Origin: Arthrobacter sp. H35-D1
Lineage (GTDB): Bacteria > Actinomycetota > Actinomycetes > Actinomycetales > Micrococcaceae
Direction of reading: 5' to 3'
Assembly (NCBI RefSeq): GCF_030063185.1
Contig: NZ_JASISP010000013.1
Span: 1-64,000 of the forward strand
Length of the DNA stretch: 64,000 bases
Shown here: positions 16,801-25,720 of the stretch, piece after piece
Layout: every line of letters begins with the position of its first letter
Numbering within the stretch: the first letter of the stretch is position 1
Position numbers and translations under genes: made by a program
Notes under the pieces: model-generated
What the model was told of the DNA's origin: nothing
Seen by the model: only the letters and a program-made list of their open reading frames with translations
The model's database searches: none

Positions 16801-17512
16801 GACCAGCCCAGCTCCGTAAGGATTTCTTCGGGAGTGCTGCCGGCACCACCACCTCAGTCTCGGCAACCGGCAGCCGTTCCTTCATCGTCGCGGGCAGCCC
16901 ATCTGGTCCGAAGAGGTGCGTGTCCACCATCCCGCCCGGGGACAGAACGTTCACCCGGATGCTGTTCTCCGCCTGTTCCGCCGCCGCGATCGCGACGAGC
17001 GCGTTCACGCCTGCCTTGCTGACGGCCAGAATTCCGCCGCCGGAACCAGGCCGTGAGCCAAGCTCGGAGCCGATGGCACTGAAACTACCCCCGCGACTCA
17101 TCCGGGGAAACGCCGCCGTCATCGTCAGCCACACCCCGAAGGTGTGCACCTCCAATATTCTCAGCGCCACGGCGGCAGTGTACGACTCGAGCCTGGACAT
17201 TCGCGCCGATACGTCGAGACTGGACGCAGCCACGCCAGCATTGGCTATCACCACATCGAGTCCGCCCAGCTTCGCTACCACGCGCTCAAACGCCAACTCC
17301 ATCTCGGCCTCGGCCGTCACATCCGTCACCACGCGAAGGACCTGGACGGCACCCGCCTCACGGCACAGTGCCGAGACCTGCTCCAGATCCGCTTCGGTGC
17401 GCGCCAACTACGCCACGCTCGCACCGGCTCGGGCCAAGCCCACTGCAATGGCTTTGCCGATGCCACGGCTGGCGCCCGTGACGGCGGCCACGTTCCCGCT
17501 CAGTTGCTGCAT
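16801..17512 (-). pseudogene. Short-chain dehydrogenase/reductase pseudogene
   Basis: From the ATG at 17512 the frame gives MQQLSGNVAAVTGASRGIG with the Rossmann motif TGxxxGIG, then ASVA followed by an in-frame TAG, then LARTEADLEQVS. Downstream features are intact: DVVIANAGV (NAG motif), SAIGSELGSRPGSGGGILAVSKAGVNAL and PGGMVDT. The active-site Tyr of YxxxK looks replaced: here GGGILAVSKAG. The C-terminus degenerates near the convergent DeoR gene. A nonsense codon, the missing Tyr and a lost C-terminus mark it as non-functional. Confidence 0.75.
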
Positions 17513-18106
17513 TGTTCCGTCGACCCCGATTCATCTCGTGCATGGCCACACGTCGATTCTCCTCCCCGGCGCCCCGAGATGAAACGATCCGACGGAAATG
17601 ACCCCTGTCAGGCCCGCTTGCGCTGTTTCGGAGAGCGCTGCCCCGACGGTCGGATCCGGGTAAAACGAAGTTGGGGTGGGCGGTGCTGGACACTCCCGCG
17701 CCTGAACCCCCGCACTTCTCCTGACATCCTCTGCAGCGCAGGGAACCCCGGATGTCGGCCACCAAGCGAAGCGAACTTGGTGCTTCTTGACCGTGGCGTT
17801 CAGTGGAGTGTTGGAATGCCTGGGTGCAGCGTGCGCAAAATTTCTTGGCAAAAGGGTCCATTGTTGAAATCCATGGATTTCAAGCGCAGGATCATCCAAT
17901 TCTTCCGCACGATCCTGCGCTGAACCGCACGACGATCAGCGCCATGGAACTGCTCACGTGCTCGAATATCGGGGCCCGACAAAAGTTCCCTTGGCAGTAA
18001 ATCATGCCAAACAGCTTGAAATGAGAGGTCGCCAGTCGATGGTTGGGCTCTGTTTTTAGCCCACCATTGTCATTGACTGTGGTGTGCAACACTTCTAAAT
18101 TAGATC
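17513..18106. other. Non-coding stretch with palindromes
   Basis: I see no convincing gene here. It contains a perfect 20-bp palindrome, TTGAAATCCATGGATTTCAA (17864-17883), immediately followed by a second inverted repeat, GCGCAGGATC (17884-17893) with GATCCTGCGC (17911-17920). Whether these are operators, terminators or IS scars is open. Open frames across 17531-17899 have no recognisable motif. Confidence 0.5.
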
Positions 18107-18130
18107 TTGGGATCCCAAACTGGGATCCCA
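18107..18130. promoter_or_regulatory. Tandem palindromic operators for the MFS-led operon
   Basis: TTGGGATCCCAA (18107-18118) is followed by TGGGATCCCA (18121-18130). Both are perfect palindromes with centres 13 bp apart. They lie 140-160 bp upstream of the MFS start. Paired short dyads of this kind are common targets of FadR-type GntR regulators, and such a regulator is the second gene of the operon. Control by that regulator is inferred. Confidence 0.6.
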
Positions 18131-18268
18131 AATAGAGCTTATTGAACGCACTGTTGAAAGTCCATGCGCATCACCCCTGCCAGCCGTCTAGCGGGCCCAA
18201 ATATTGACGGCTGTGGGCTTTGGCAGTCCGTACATCATTCCCCTCACCTTCCATGTAAAGGAGCAGCC

Positions 18269-19618
18269 ATGTCTCTCCCCAGTACTGATACTGCTGAAAC
18301 AGCAAACACCGCTCAAGATGTCAAGCCAGGCAAGGACGGCGTGCAACGTCGCACCAACGTCCGCTGGAAACTCTTTATCTTGCTCTTGGTCCTGGTCGCC
18401 GTAAACTACATCGACCGCGGCTCCATTTCCGTGGCCCTGCCCATCATCCAAGAGGAGTTCAACCTCCCACCGGAGCTCGTGGGCTTGCTACTTTCGGCTT
18501 TCTTCTGGAGCTACGCCCTGATGCAGATCCCCGTCGGCTTCCTGATCGACAAATTTGGGCCCCGGAAAGTTATCACCGCTTCCTGCTTTGGGTGGGGTGC
18601 TGCAACAGCCGCATCAGGCCTTGCGGGCGGCTTCGTGAGCATGTTTATTGCACGGTTGGGCATCGGTGTCACCGAAGCGGGAGTGATGCCCGGCGGTGGC
18701 AAGCTCAACGCCCTCTGGATGCACAAGAAGGAACGTGGCCGCGGTGCCACCATCCTTGATGCCGGAGCTCCACTTGGCGCCGGCCTCGGCGGCATCCTGA
18801 TCACATGGCTCATCGCCTCCACTGGCAGCTGGCGCTACTCGTTCATCATCGCCGGCGGCCTCACCATCCTTATGGGCTTGGCCGTCTGGTGGTACGTCCG
18901 AGACAACCCCCGACAGCACCGCGGGGTCAATGACGCCGAGGCGAACTACATCGAAGCGTCCCATGCTGAGGAAGATGCCGCCGCGGAACAGTCCGGGAGC
19001 ACAGGCAAGCGCGCACTTCTCCCTTACCTGAAATTCCGTTCCTTTTGGGCCATGTGCCTCGGATGGCTTGGCTTCAACGGCGTGTTCTACGGCCTGCTGA
19101 CCTGGGGCCCGTTGTATCTGGCACAGGACAAGGGATTCGACCTGAAAACGATCGGCTGGTCCACCTTCGTGATCTTCGGTGCGGGATTTGTGGGCGAAAT
19201 ACTTGGCGGCACCATCGCCGACAAGTGGCGCGCAACAGGCGCATCCGCCAACGTGGTCATGCGCACTCTCCTGGGCATCTCCAGCGCCGTGGTGGTTGGC
19301 GGCCTGGTAGGCGTCACAGTTGTTTCAGACCCGACGACGGCCGTGGTCCTGCTGTCGGTGGTCATGTTCTTCCTGCGCTGGGTGGGCCTTTTCTGGAGCA
19401 TCCCCTCGATTCTCGGTGGCCGGACAAACGCCGGAGTCCTGGGCGGTGCCATGAATCTCAGCGGCAACATCTCCGGGTTCGTCACCCCGATTGCCGTGGG
19501 ATTGATCGTCGGAGCGACGGGCGCCTACACATGGGCGTTGCTGTACTTCGTCGGCGCTGCAGTGGTCATGGGCGCTTCGGTGCTGGTTCTGAACTACAAC
19601 AACAGACTTCCCGTTTAG
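18269..19618 (+). CDS. MFS transporter, anion:cation symporter type
   Basis: 449 residues from the ATG at 18269, with AAAGGAG six bases upstream; upstream in-frame codons are leader. About 12 hydrophobic segments. The opening VNYIDRGSISVALPIIQEEF and LIDKFGPRKV loop are characteristic of the ACS/glucarate-phthalate branch of MFS. These carriers import organic anions. As first gene of an operon with amidohydrolase and racemase-like enzymes, it probably brings in their substrate. Confidence 0.87.
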   Translation: MSLPSTDTAETANTAQDVKPGKDGVQRRTNVRWKLFILLLVLVAVNYIDRGSISVALPIIQEEFNLPPELVGLLLSAFFWSYALMQIPVGFLIDKFGPRKVITASCFGWGAATAASGLAGGFVSMFIARLGIGVTEAGVMPGGGKLNALWMHKKERGRGATILDAGAPLGAGLGGILITWLIASTGSWRYSFIIAGGLTILMGLAVWWYVRDNPRQHRGVNDAEANYIEASHAEEDAAAEQSGSTGKRALLPYLKFRSFWAMCLGWLGFNGVFYGLLTWGPLYLAQDKGFDLKTIGWSTFVIFGAGFVGEILGGTIADKWRATGASANVVMRTLLGISSAVVVGGLVGVTVVSDPTTAVVLLSVVMFFLRWVGLFWSIPSILGGRTNAGVLGGAMNLSGNISGFVTPIAVGLIVGATGAYTWALLYFVGAAVVMGASVLVLNYNNRLPV

Positions 19619-19664
19619 TCTGAAGTCAACTCAACAAGTCGTTCCCGGCCGTTCCGGGAGCATC

Positions 19665-20372
19665 GTGGCCACCAAGAATCCGAATGGAGAAATCGTGCAA
19701 AGACCAGAGGGCACCGGCGAAAAGGTTCGTCCGTTGCGTGAAACCGTCCGCGACACCATTCGGTTGAGAATTTTTGAAGGCCACTATGCTCCCGGGACGC
19801 GTCTGGTGGAACGCGATTTGGCTGCCGAATTCCATGTCTCCAGGCTTCCTGTCCGCGAAGCCTTGCGGATGCTGCGACAAGAAGGAATCATCAGCGACCG
19901 CAACGGACGAAGTGCCGAGGTCAGTGCGCTCGGCGCCAAGGACGTCGCCGACCTCTTCGACGTGCGCAACTCCCTGGAAGTCTTGGCCTGTCGCCTGGCC
20001 GCGACCCGGGCGAGCACCGAGGATCTCCACAAGCTCGAAGACCTGTTGGGGACCGCTGAGGAGTTCCTCGCCAAAGGTTCCGTCGTGGAGGCGCACCGAA
20101 TCAACAGCGAATTCCATGACGCGATCACTCAGATTGCAGACAACGATTTTCTGCGCTCAGCCCTGGAACCACTGCAGGGGCGGATGCATTGGCTCTTCCG
20201 ACATGCAAGTGATTTGCCCGAGCTGCTCCAAGAACATCGAGCCCTCTACCTGGCGATCGCCAGCGGCGATCCCGAACGTGCAGCCACCCAATCGGCGTCC
20301 CACATCGACAAATACCGTGAACAGTTCCCGGCGGACACCTGCCGGCCCGAACCTTCCCACCCGAAAGCTTAA
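19665..20372 (+). CDS. GntR-family (FadR-type) transcriptional regulator
   Basis: 235 residues starting at a GTG with GGGAG five bases upstream. Winged helix: PLRETVRDTIRLRIFEGHYAPGTRLVERDLAAEFHVSRLPVREALRMLRQEGII. FCD domain: DVRNSLEVLACRLAATRAS, HRINSEFHDAITQIADNDFL and EHRALYLAIASGDPERAATQSASHI, with metal-binding His and Asp positions apparently present. It sits inside the operon 46 bases after the importer gene, so it probably autoregulates through the palindromes at 18107-18130. Confidence 0.87.
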   Translation: MATKNPNGEIVQRPEGTGEKVRPLRETVRDTIRLRIFEGHYAPGTRLVERDLAAEFHVSRLPVREALRMLRQEGIISDRNGRSAEVSALGAKDVADLFDVRNSLEVLACRLAATRASTEDLHKLEDLLGTAEEFLAKGSVVEAHRINSEFHDAITQIADNDFLRSALEPLQGRMHWLFRHASDLPELLQEHRALYLAIASGDPERAATQSASHIDKYREQFPADTCRPEPSHPKA

Positions 20373-20383
20373 CGAAAGACACC

Positions 20384-21172
20384 ATGAAACTGCTTGTCAT
20401 CAACCCCAACATCAGCGAGGACGTCACAGCCCTCATTCAAGCCGAAGCCCTGCGCTCGGCTGCACCCGAGACCGAAATTGTGGTCCGGACAGCCAGCCGC
20501 GGCGTCGAATATATTGAGACACGTTTCGAGTCGCTCATCGCCGCCGGCGCGGTCGCGGAGATCATCGCGGAGCATTGTGGTGGCCCGTCCTCCGAACGGG
20601 TTGACGGCGTTGTTGTGGCCGCCTTCGGTGATCCCGGCATGCCGGCTTTGAAGGAGCTGGCGGATGTTCCCGTCGTCGGGATCACTGAAGCGGCACTGTG
20701 CGCCGCGGCCTTGCAGGGCCAGCGCTTCGCCATCATTGCCATTTCGGACCGCATCAAGGCCTGGTACCGGGACTGCGTGGACAGTTTTGGGCTGGGCAGC
20801 CGTCTGGTTTCCATCCGGTCCATCGACGAGACGCTCAAGACAATCGGTTCCGTGCAAACAGATTTCAAGGACACCCTGTTGGCATTGAGCCGGCAGGCCG
20901 TCGCAGAGGACGGCGCCGACGTCGTCATTCTCGCCGGTGCACCCCTGGCCGGGCTCGCCCGGGAATTGGCGGGACAAATACCTGTCCCGGTGGTAGACGG
21001 CATCTCAGCGGGTATCCGAATGGCTGAGGCTGTGGTCGGGATGGCATCCGGACCCCACCGGTCCGGCTCCTTCGCGCCACCGCCCCCCAAGGGCCGCAAA
21101 GGCCTCCCCTCCTCCATCAATGCAGCCCTGGCCGACGTGCAGTCGGCACAGGCAGCCGCGGCAGCAAGTTAG
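20384..21172 (+). CDS. Hydantoin/Asp-Glu racemase superfamily protein lacking both catalytic cysteines
   Basis: 262 residues. The fold is clear: MKLLVINPNISEDVT at the start, VVGITEAALCAAALQGQRFAII in the middle and PVPVVDGISAGIRMAEA near the end. In hydantoin and allantoin racemases the two catalytic cysteines sit in ACFxDPG and LGCAGM. Here the corresponding sites read VVAAFGDPG (Ala80) and VILAGAPLAG (Gly185). Classical two-base cysteine racemisation is therefore not expected. It could be a lyase, hydrolase or isomerase using other groups. It lies 11 bases after the GntR stop and 8 bases before the amidohydrolase gene, so all three are co-transcribed. Confidence 0.8.
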   Translation: MKLLVINPNISEDVTALIQAEALRSAAPETEIVVRTASRGVEYIETRFESLIAAGAVAEIIAEHCGGPSSERVDGVVVAAFGDPGMPALKELADVPVVGITEAALCAAALQGQRFAIIAISDRIKAWYRDCVDSFGLGSRLVSIRSIDETLKTIGSVQTDFKDTLLALSRQAVAEDGADVVILAGAPLAGLARELAGQIPVPVVDGISAGIRMAEAVVGMASGPHRSGSFAPPPPKGRKGLPSSINAALADVQSAQAAAAAS

Positions 21173-21180
21173 GAACGCCC

Positions 21181-22608
21181 ATGTCAGACATGCCAGATCT
21201 CGTCATCGCCCAGGGAACCATCGTCAACTCCGGAGGACGGCGCCGGGCGCACGTTGTGGTGCGTGGTGGGAAAATTGACCAGCTGATTGACGCGGATCAA
21301 CCCGTGCCTGAAGCGTTGCGCACCATCGACGCCACAGGGCAACTCGTCATTCCCGGTGGTGTCGACGGACATTGCCACGTAGCCCAGGTCACCGGCCGCT
21401 TCGCCACCTTGGATGACTACCAGACGACGTCGACGGCCGCCTTGTGGGGTGGAACGACCACGATCGTTGACTTTGGAATTCCCCGGGATGCCAACGAAAC
21501 GCCGCTCGAGGCCGTCCGCAATAAACGTTCACTCGCAGTCCAGTCGCGCTGCGACGTGGCCCTGCACGGTTCCGTGGTCAGCTGGGACGAAACCGTTCCG
21601 TGGCAGCTCGAACAGATGGCCGTCGAGGGCGTGCGCTCGGTAAAGATGTACACCACCAACCGCGACAGCACAATGGCCGACGGCGACACCATCCTGAAGG
21701 TCATGCGCGAAATGGTCCGCCTGGACGGGTTGACGTACATCCATGCAGAACACGATTCGATCATTGTCGACTGCACCCGGCAACACGCCGAGGCTGGAAC
21801 CATCGGCATCGAACACCTGCACCTGACACGCCCGGAACTGGCCGAGGAAATATCCGTCAAGGAAGTCCTCGCCATGGCCGAATACGCCGGGGCGCCGGTC
21901 TATTTTGTCCACCAAACGACGCCCGGCGCCGTCGACTTGGTCACCGAGGCCCGGAACCGCGGCCACGAAGCGTTCTCAGAAACCTGCCCGCACTACCTCA
22001 CCCTGGACGAAAGCGTGTACGGCTCCAACTTTCCCGAGTGGTTCGCCTGCTGCCCGCCAATGCGAAGCGCGAAAACTGTGGCGGCCCTTCGGGACCGCCT
22101 GGCCACCGGCACCATCCACACTGTGGCCTCGGACCACTCCTGCTACGACCTCTCGCAGAAAAGGGAGCGCACGGACGACGTCCGCGCCATGCCACACGGT
22201 CTCCCCGGCGTGGAAACCAGGATGCCCGTCACCTACACGGCCATGATGGAGCGAGCAGGCAGCCGGGTGGAGGACTTTGTCGAGGTTTTCGCCGCCGGTC
22301 CGGCACGGATCAACGCCATTCCCCGCAAGGGAATTGTCACGGACGGATACGACGCCGACCTGGTCATCTTCGATCCGACCGAGGAACGTCCCGTGGACGG
22401 AAAACAGCTGCACATGGGGACAGACTTCTCCCCCTTCGACGGCCGTACGTTGTCAGGATGGCCCGCCGTAGTAATTTCCGCAGGCTGCGTGGTGGTGAGC
22501 GACGGACGCTTCCACGATCCCGGCCCCATTGGAAAGTTCATTGCCCGCAACGGCTTCCGCAGCCACCAAACCACCCCTGACGGCACTGCCGTCCTCTCAA
22601 ACGCCTAG
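21181..22608 (+). CDS. Dihydropyrimidinase/hydantoinase-like cyclic amidohydrolase
   Basis: 475 residues, typical of D-hydantoinase, dihydropyrimidinase or allantoinase. Metal ligands are all visible: GGVDGHCHVAQ (His64, His66), the carbamylated lysine in VKMYTT (Lys155), YIHAEHD (His188), VYFVHQT (His244) and VASDHS (Asp318). ETCPHYL is also typical. The enzyme should hydrolyse a cyclic amide, imide or ureide ring to an N-carbamoyl or related product. No N-carbamoylase is present in the window, so the downstream step is unknown. The substrate cannot be read from motifs. Confidence 0.87.
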   Translation: MSDMPDLVIAQGTIVNSGGRRRAHVVVRGGKIDQLIDADQPVPEALRTIDATGQLVIPGGVDGHCHVAQVTGRFATLDDYQTTSTAALWGGTTTIVDFGIPRDANETPLEAVRNKRSLAVQSRCDVALHGSVVSWDETVPWQLEQMAVEGVRSVKMYTTNRDSTMADGDTILKVMREMVRLDGLTYIHAEHDSIIVDCTRQHAEAGTIGIEHLHLTRPELAEEISVKEVLAMAEYAGAPVYFVHQTTPGAVDLVTEARNRGHEAFSETCPHYLTLDESVYGSNFPEWFACCPPMRSAKTVAALRDRLATGTIHTVASDHSCYDLSQKRERTDDVRAMPHGLPGVETRMPVTYTAMMERAGSRVEDFVEVFAAGPARINAIPRKGIVTDGYDADLVIFDPTEERPVDGKQLHMGTDFSPFDGRTLSGWPAVVISAGCVVVSDGRFHDPGPIGKFIARNGFRSHQTTPDGTAVLSNA

Positions 22609-22616
22609 GAGCAGAC

Positions 22617-23348
22617 ATGCCTTCCACGCAACGCCCCACCCGCATTGGCATGATCGTGCCGTCCTCCAACACCTGCCTTGAACCGCAAAGCTACCGCATC
22701 CTCGGTGAACGCACGGATGTCACCATCCACTCCACCCGCATCCCCGTCACCCGGATCGCCCTTGACGACTCCTCGGACAAACAATTCGATGTTGAGGTGA
22801 TGCGCGAAGCTGCACGCCTGCTGGCGACATCCGACGTCGACGTCATTGCCTGGAACGGAACTTCGGGTTCATGGCTGGGACTTGAGCATGACCGCGAGCT
22901 GGTGGCGCAGATCCAAGACGCCACCGGGATTCCAGCAACCACCTCCACGCTGGCCTACATGGATGCGTTCGCGTCCTTCGGCACGGAACGGATCTCTTTG
23001 TTCACCCCCTATACCGAGGATGTAAACCGGAAGATCATCAGGGCCTACGCCGGAAACGGCATCACCACCGTTGACCATTACGCCCTGGGCCTGAGCGACA
23101 ACGAATCCTTCGCACGTGTGACAACGGACGAAATGCGTCCCGGATCCCTGGAGCTGGCAGATGCCGGGCCCGATGCCATCGTTTACCTGTGCACCAACCT
23201 GTATGGCGCCAACATCGCCGCTGAAATTGAGGGGCGGAGCGATGTGCCGGTGCTGGATTCAGTTGCCGTCACGCTGTGGCACTGCCTGAAACTTGCCAAA
23301 GCGCCGCTGCTTGATACAAAGTGGGGGCGGCTCCTTGCAGATTCCTAG
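22617..23348 (+). CDS. Maleate isomerase/arylmalonate decarboxylase-like protein
   Basis: 243 residues, Asp/Glu racemase superfamily, maleate isomerase branch: RIGMIVPSSNTCLEPQ, VIAWNGTSGSWLG and IVYLCTNLYG. Maleate isomerases use two cysteines in GCTSGS and SCTN contexts. Here the first is Asn80 and the second is retained as Cys192. A single-cysteine mechanism like that of arylmalonate decarboxylase is possible. It starts eight bases after the amidohydrolase stop and ends the operon. It is the second member of this superfamily in the operon. Function is inferred only at superfamily level. Confidence 0.78.
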   Translation: MPSTQRPTRIGMIVPSSNTCLEPQSYRILGERTDVTIHSTRIPVTRIALDDSSDKQFDVEVMREAARLLATSDVDVIAWNGTSGSWLGLEHDRELVAQIQDATGIPATTSTLAYMDAFASFGTERISLFTPYTEDVNRKIIRAYAGNGITTVDHYALGLSDNESFARVTTDEMRPGSLELADAGPDAIVYLCTNLYGANIAAEIEGRSDVPVLDSVAVTLWHCLKLAKAPLLDTKWGRLLADS

Positions 23349-23357
23349 AATTCAGTC

Positions 23358-23374
23358 TGTCCGTTGAACGGACA
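23358..23374. promoter_or_regulatory. 17-bp palindrome after the operon
   Basis: TGTCCGTTGAACGGACA is a perfect odd-length palindrome 10 bp after the 22617-23348 stop codon. It is short for a terminator and looks more like an IclR- or TetR-type operator, but it may simply be a weak terminator. Confidence 0.35.
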
Positions 23375-23547
23375 ATCAACAACCGTCCACTGCCTTCTTG
23401 AAAGAAAACTTCTGCGCTGGCAACATGGCTTTGGTTGTCGTCCAAGTCCGGGCTGCGTGCCGACGATACTTCGCAATTCTGATGTTGGCCTCCAACCTTG
23501 GGGAGCGTTCAGGTTCCATGTGCTGGTGGTCACAATCCGGACAGTTC

Positions 23548-23600
23548 TTGCACAGTTGAGTTGGTACTCCCTATCATTATTAGACTTCCATCTGATGGAA
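23548..23600 (+). promoter_or_regulatory. Promoter and operator of the BMP lipoprotein gene
   Basis: TTGCAC (23548-23553) and TATCAT (23572-23577) are separated by 18 bp and fit -35/-10 hexamers. A perfect inverted repeat, TTCCATC T GATGGAA (23586-23600), covers the expected start of transcription. That is a classic repressor position. The regulator is unknown. Confidence 0.5.
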
Positions 23601-23631
23601 TTCAATATTCATTCTATGAAAAGAGGAGCCA

Positions 23632-24666
23632 ATGCAGCGTCGCATTGTCCTGAAAGCAAGTTTGGTGATTGCCGGCCTGGGTCTCACCGCCTGCAGCACG
23701 GCCCCCACGGATGAACCCGCAAATGCGAGCCCGTCAGCAAAGCCGGCGAAAGTTGGTCTGCTGCTGGCAGGAAGCTCAAGCGACAAGGGTTTCATGCAGT
23801 CCGGCTTCGACGGCCTCAAGCGCGCTGAAGCGGAACTCGGTGTTGAGCTGACTGTCCTTGAAGGCATTAAACCGGAACAAGCGGACCTTGAGACGGGCCT
23901 TCGCAAACTTGCGGAGGCAGCACCGGACCTCATAGTTGCCCACGGCGGCCAAAACGCGAAGGCAGCCACGACAGTGGCAGCGGAATTCCCCAAGATCACC
24001 TTCGTCGTGACACAGTCCGATGTCGTGGGCTCCAACCTATCCAGTTACGAAGTGCTTCAGGAAGAGTCGGCCTGGCTGGCCGGAGCCGCCGCGGGCCTGC
24101 TGACGAAAACGAACACTGTGGGCCACATGTCCGGCATCCGGGTGGCACCGGGCCTCAAAGGCCGGGCCGCTTACGTCGCCGGTGTGGCCCATACCAATCC
24201 GCAGGCCAAAGTCCTGACCAACTTTTCCGGCAACCAAGACGACGTGGAGCTCTCCCGCAAAGTTGCTGCGGCGGAAATTAGCGCGGGAGCCGACTACATC
24301 TTCAGCATGCTCAACGCTGGCAGGCCAGGCGTGGCGCAGGCCATTGAAGCCTCGGGTGGCAAGGTGCGCGAGTTTGGCAACGTCCGGGACTTCACCAAGG
24401 ACGACCCCCGGATCTTCGTTGGCTCAGCGGTGGCCGATTCGGGTGCAGCGGCCTTCGCTGCGGTCAAGGATTTCGTCGAAGGAAGTTTCCAGGCCGACAC
24501 GACCCACCGCATTGGGTTGGAAGAGCCCCAGGCCGTCCGTTTGACGCTGGCTGACTACGTACCTGCTGATGTGCGCGACAAGATCAAGCAGTTCACCAGC
24601 GATATCGTGGCAAAGAAAATCACCGTAAGCGTGGAGTACTCGGGCCCGGAATTTCCCACCCCCTGA
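23632..24666 (+). CDS. BMP-family substrate-binding lipoprotein
   Basis: 344 residues with a lipoprotein signal (ASLVIAGLGLTAC, lipobox LTAC) and a Thr/Pro/Ala-rich linker. The BMP/PnrA fold follows: KVGLLLAGSSSDKGFMQSGFDGLKRAE, PDLIVAHGGQNAKAA, EESAWLAGAAAGLLTKTNTVGHMSG and GADYIFSMLNAGRPGVAQA. BMP proteins bind nucleosides or related heterocycles for ABC importers. No ATPase or permease is adjacent. It may act as an orphan receptor for the neighbouring amidohydrolase operon or pair with a remote transporter. GAGGAG precedes the ATG. Confidence 0.85.
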   Translation: MQRRIVLKASLVIAGLGLTACSTAPTDEPANASPSAKPAKVGLLLAGSSSDKGFMQSGFDGLKRAEAELGVELTVLEGIKPEQADLETGLRKLAEAAPDLIVAHGGQNAKAATTVAAEFPKITFVVTQSDVVGSNLSSYEVLQEESAWLAGAAAGLLTKTNTVGHMSGIRVAPGLKGRAAYVAGVAHTNPQAKVLTNFSGNQDDVELSRKVAAAEISAGADYIFSMLNAGRPGVAQAIEASGGKVREFGNVRDFTKDDPRIFVGSAVADSGAAAFAAVKDFVEGSFQADTTHRIGLEEPQAVRLTLADYVPADVRDKIKQFTSDIVAKKITVSVEYSGPEFPTP

Positions 24667-25720
24667 CCCGGGCGTCCCATGGCACAGCTGGATTTTTTCC
24701 ATGGAGAGGTTTAAGGCACCCCAAAGAACAGGGAGGAGGCCCGCAAGTGCGTGTCTTCTTCCTGTCCCATCCGGTTTACCTGGCTTCATACGTGCAACGC
24801 ACCCACCAGAACACGTGCTTCATTGCCGTTCCAGCGGGGCGGGCAACACGTCTTGCGTGAGCAGCGTTCCGTGCTGCAGGCACGCCTCGTGTCAAGCCTT
24901 CGGCTCATCTCCACTATGCGGCTCATTCCAGTTTTCTCGGAAACATTTTGAAGCAGCTTCTGACAGAACGTCGAGATGGACAGCTCATGATGTATCTTGA
25001 CTGCGCAAGAGTCGGCACTTTGGGGGAGGGTAGAGACGCAAGCCAGTGATACGGAAGACGCCAACTGCGAACAGCTGTGCAGCGCCGTGGGTTCAACGAA
25101 ACGAAGGCCAGTCGGCTTGAGAAGGTCGATTGGTGGACTATTTCAGGCACGACGACGAAGACACGTCATGGAAACTGGACCAGTTGGGTTGAAAAACCAC
25201 GCGGGCAAGAGCGCCTCGATGGCTTTTAATCACGTGGCGGCAAGTTCCACTTGCAGCGTGACCGTATCACCGCCGCGCACGGGCGCAGGGACGGAAAGTC
25301 GACTATCCATGCCGACCACCCCGCAGTCGAACAAATCCGAGCACTGAGAACCCACGCACTGAAACACGCAGAGACTGAAAGAGTTGGCAGTGTTAGTCGG
25401 GTCACTATCCGCCACTGCCCGTGCAGTGAACGTTCGCTGATCAGCTAGGGTTGGATGTCACATTTCATGTTTTATCGACGCTCTGCGTGGGGTTCGTTTC
25501 GCCATCGCCGCAGGGGGCAGGGCAAGCATGGAGATGCGCGCCACGCACCAACTTATAGATAGCGGCTATCAATGTAGTTGATTTTAGTCTTGGACTCGGT
25601 AAATGATGTGACGCTAGTCTCATGAATACGCAAGACGCTTGATCCCGCCATACGGAAAGCCGTTGACCCACGATGAGAACCAGAATTCGTACACCCAAGA
25701 CCGAAGAGGCTGAAGCGCCA
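24667..25720. other. About 1 kb without a recognisable gene
   Basis: Open frames here are short, Cys/Arg/Ser-rich and lack ribosome-binding sites or family motifs on either strand. The composition suggests eroded coding sequence, perhaps lost ABC components of the BMP system, but I cannot identify any piece. The last part must hold the promoter of the BCCT gene. Confidence 0.45.

Noticed and set aside
16603-17407. Treating the SDR frame from 17407 as an intact gene
   Set aside because: The Rossmann N-terminus lies upstream beyond an in-frame stop, the catalytic Tyr is missing and the C-terminus is degenerate.
24701-25000. Small + strand open frame in the gap after the BMP gene
   Set aside because: Cys/Ser-rich, no ribosome-binding site and no recognisable motif; not supported as a gene.
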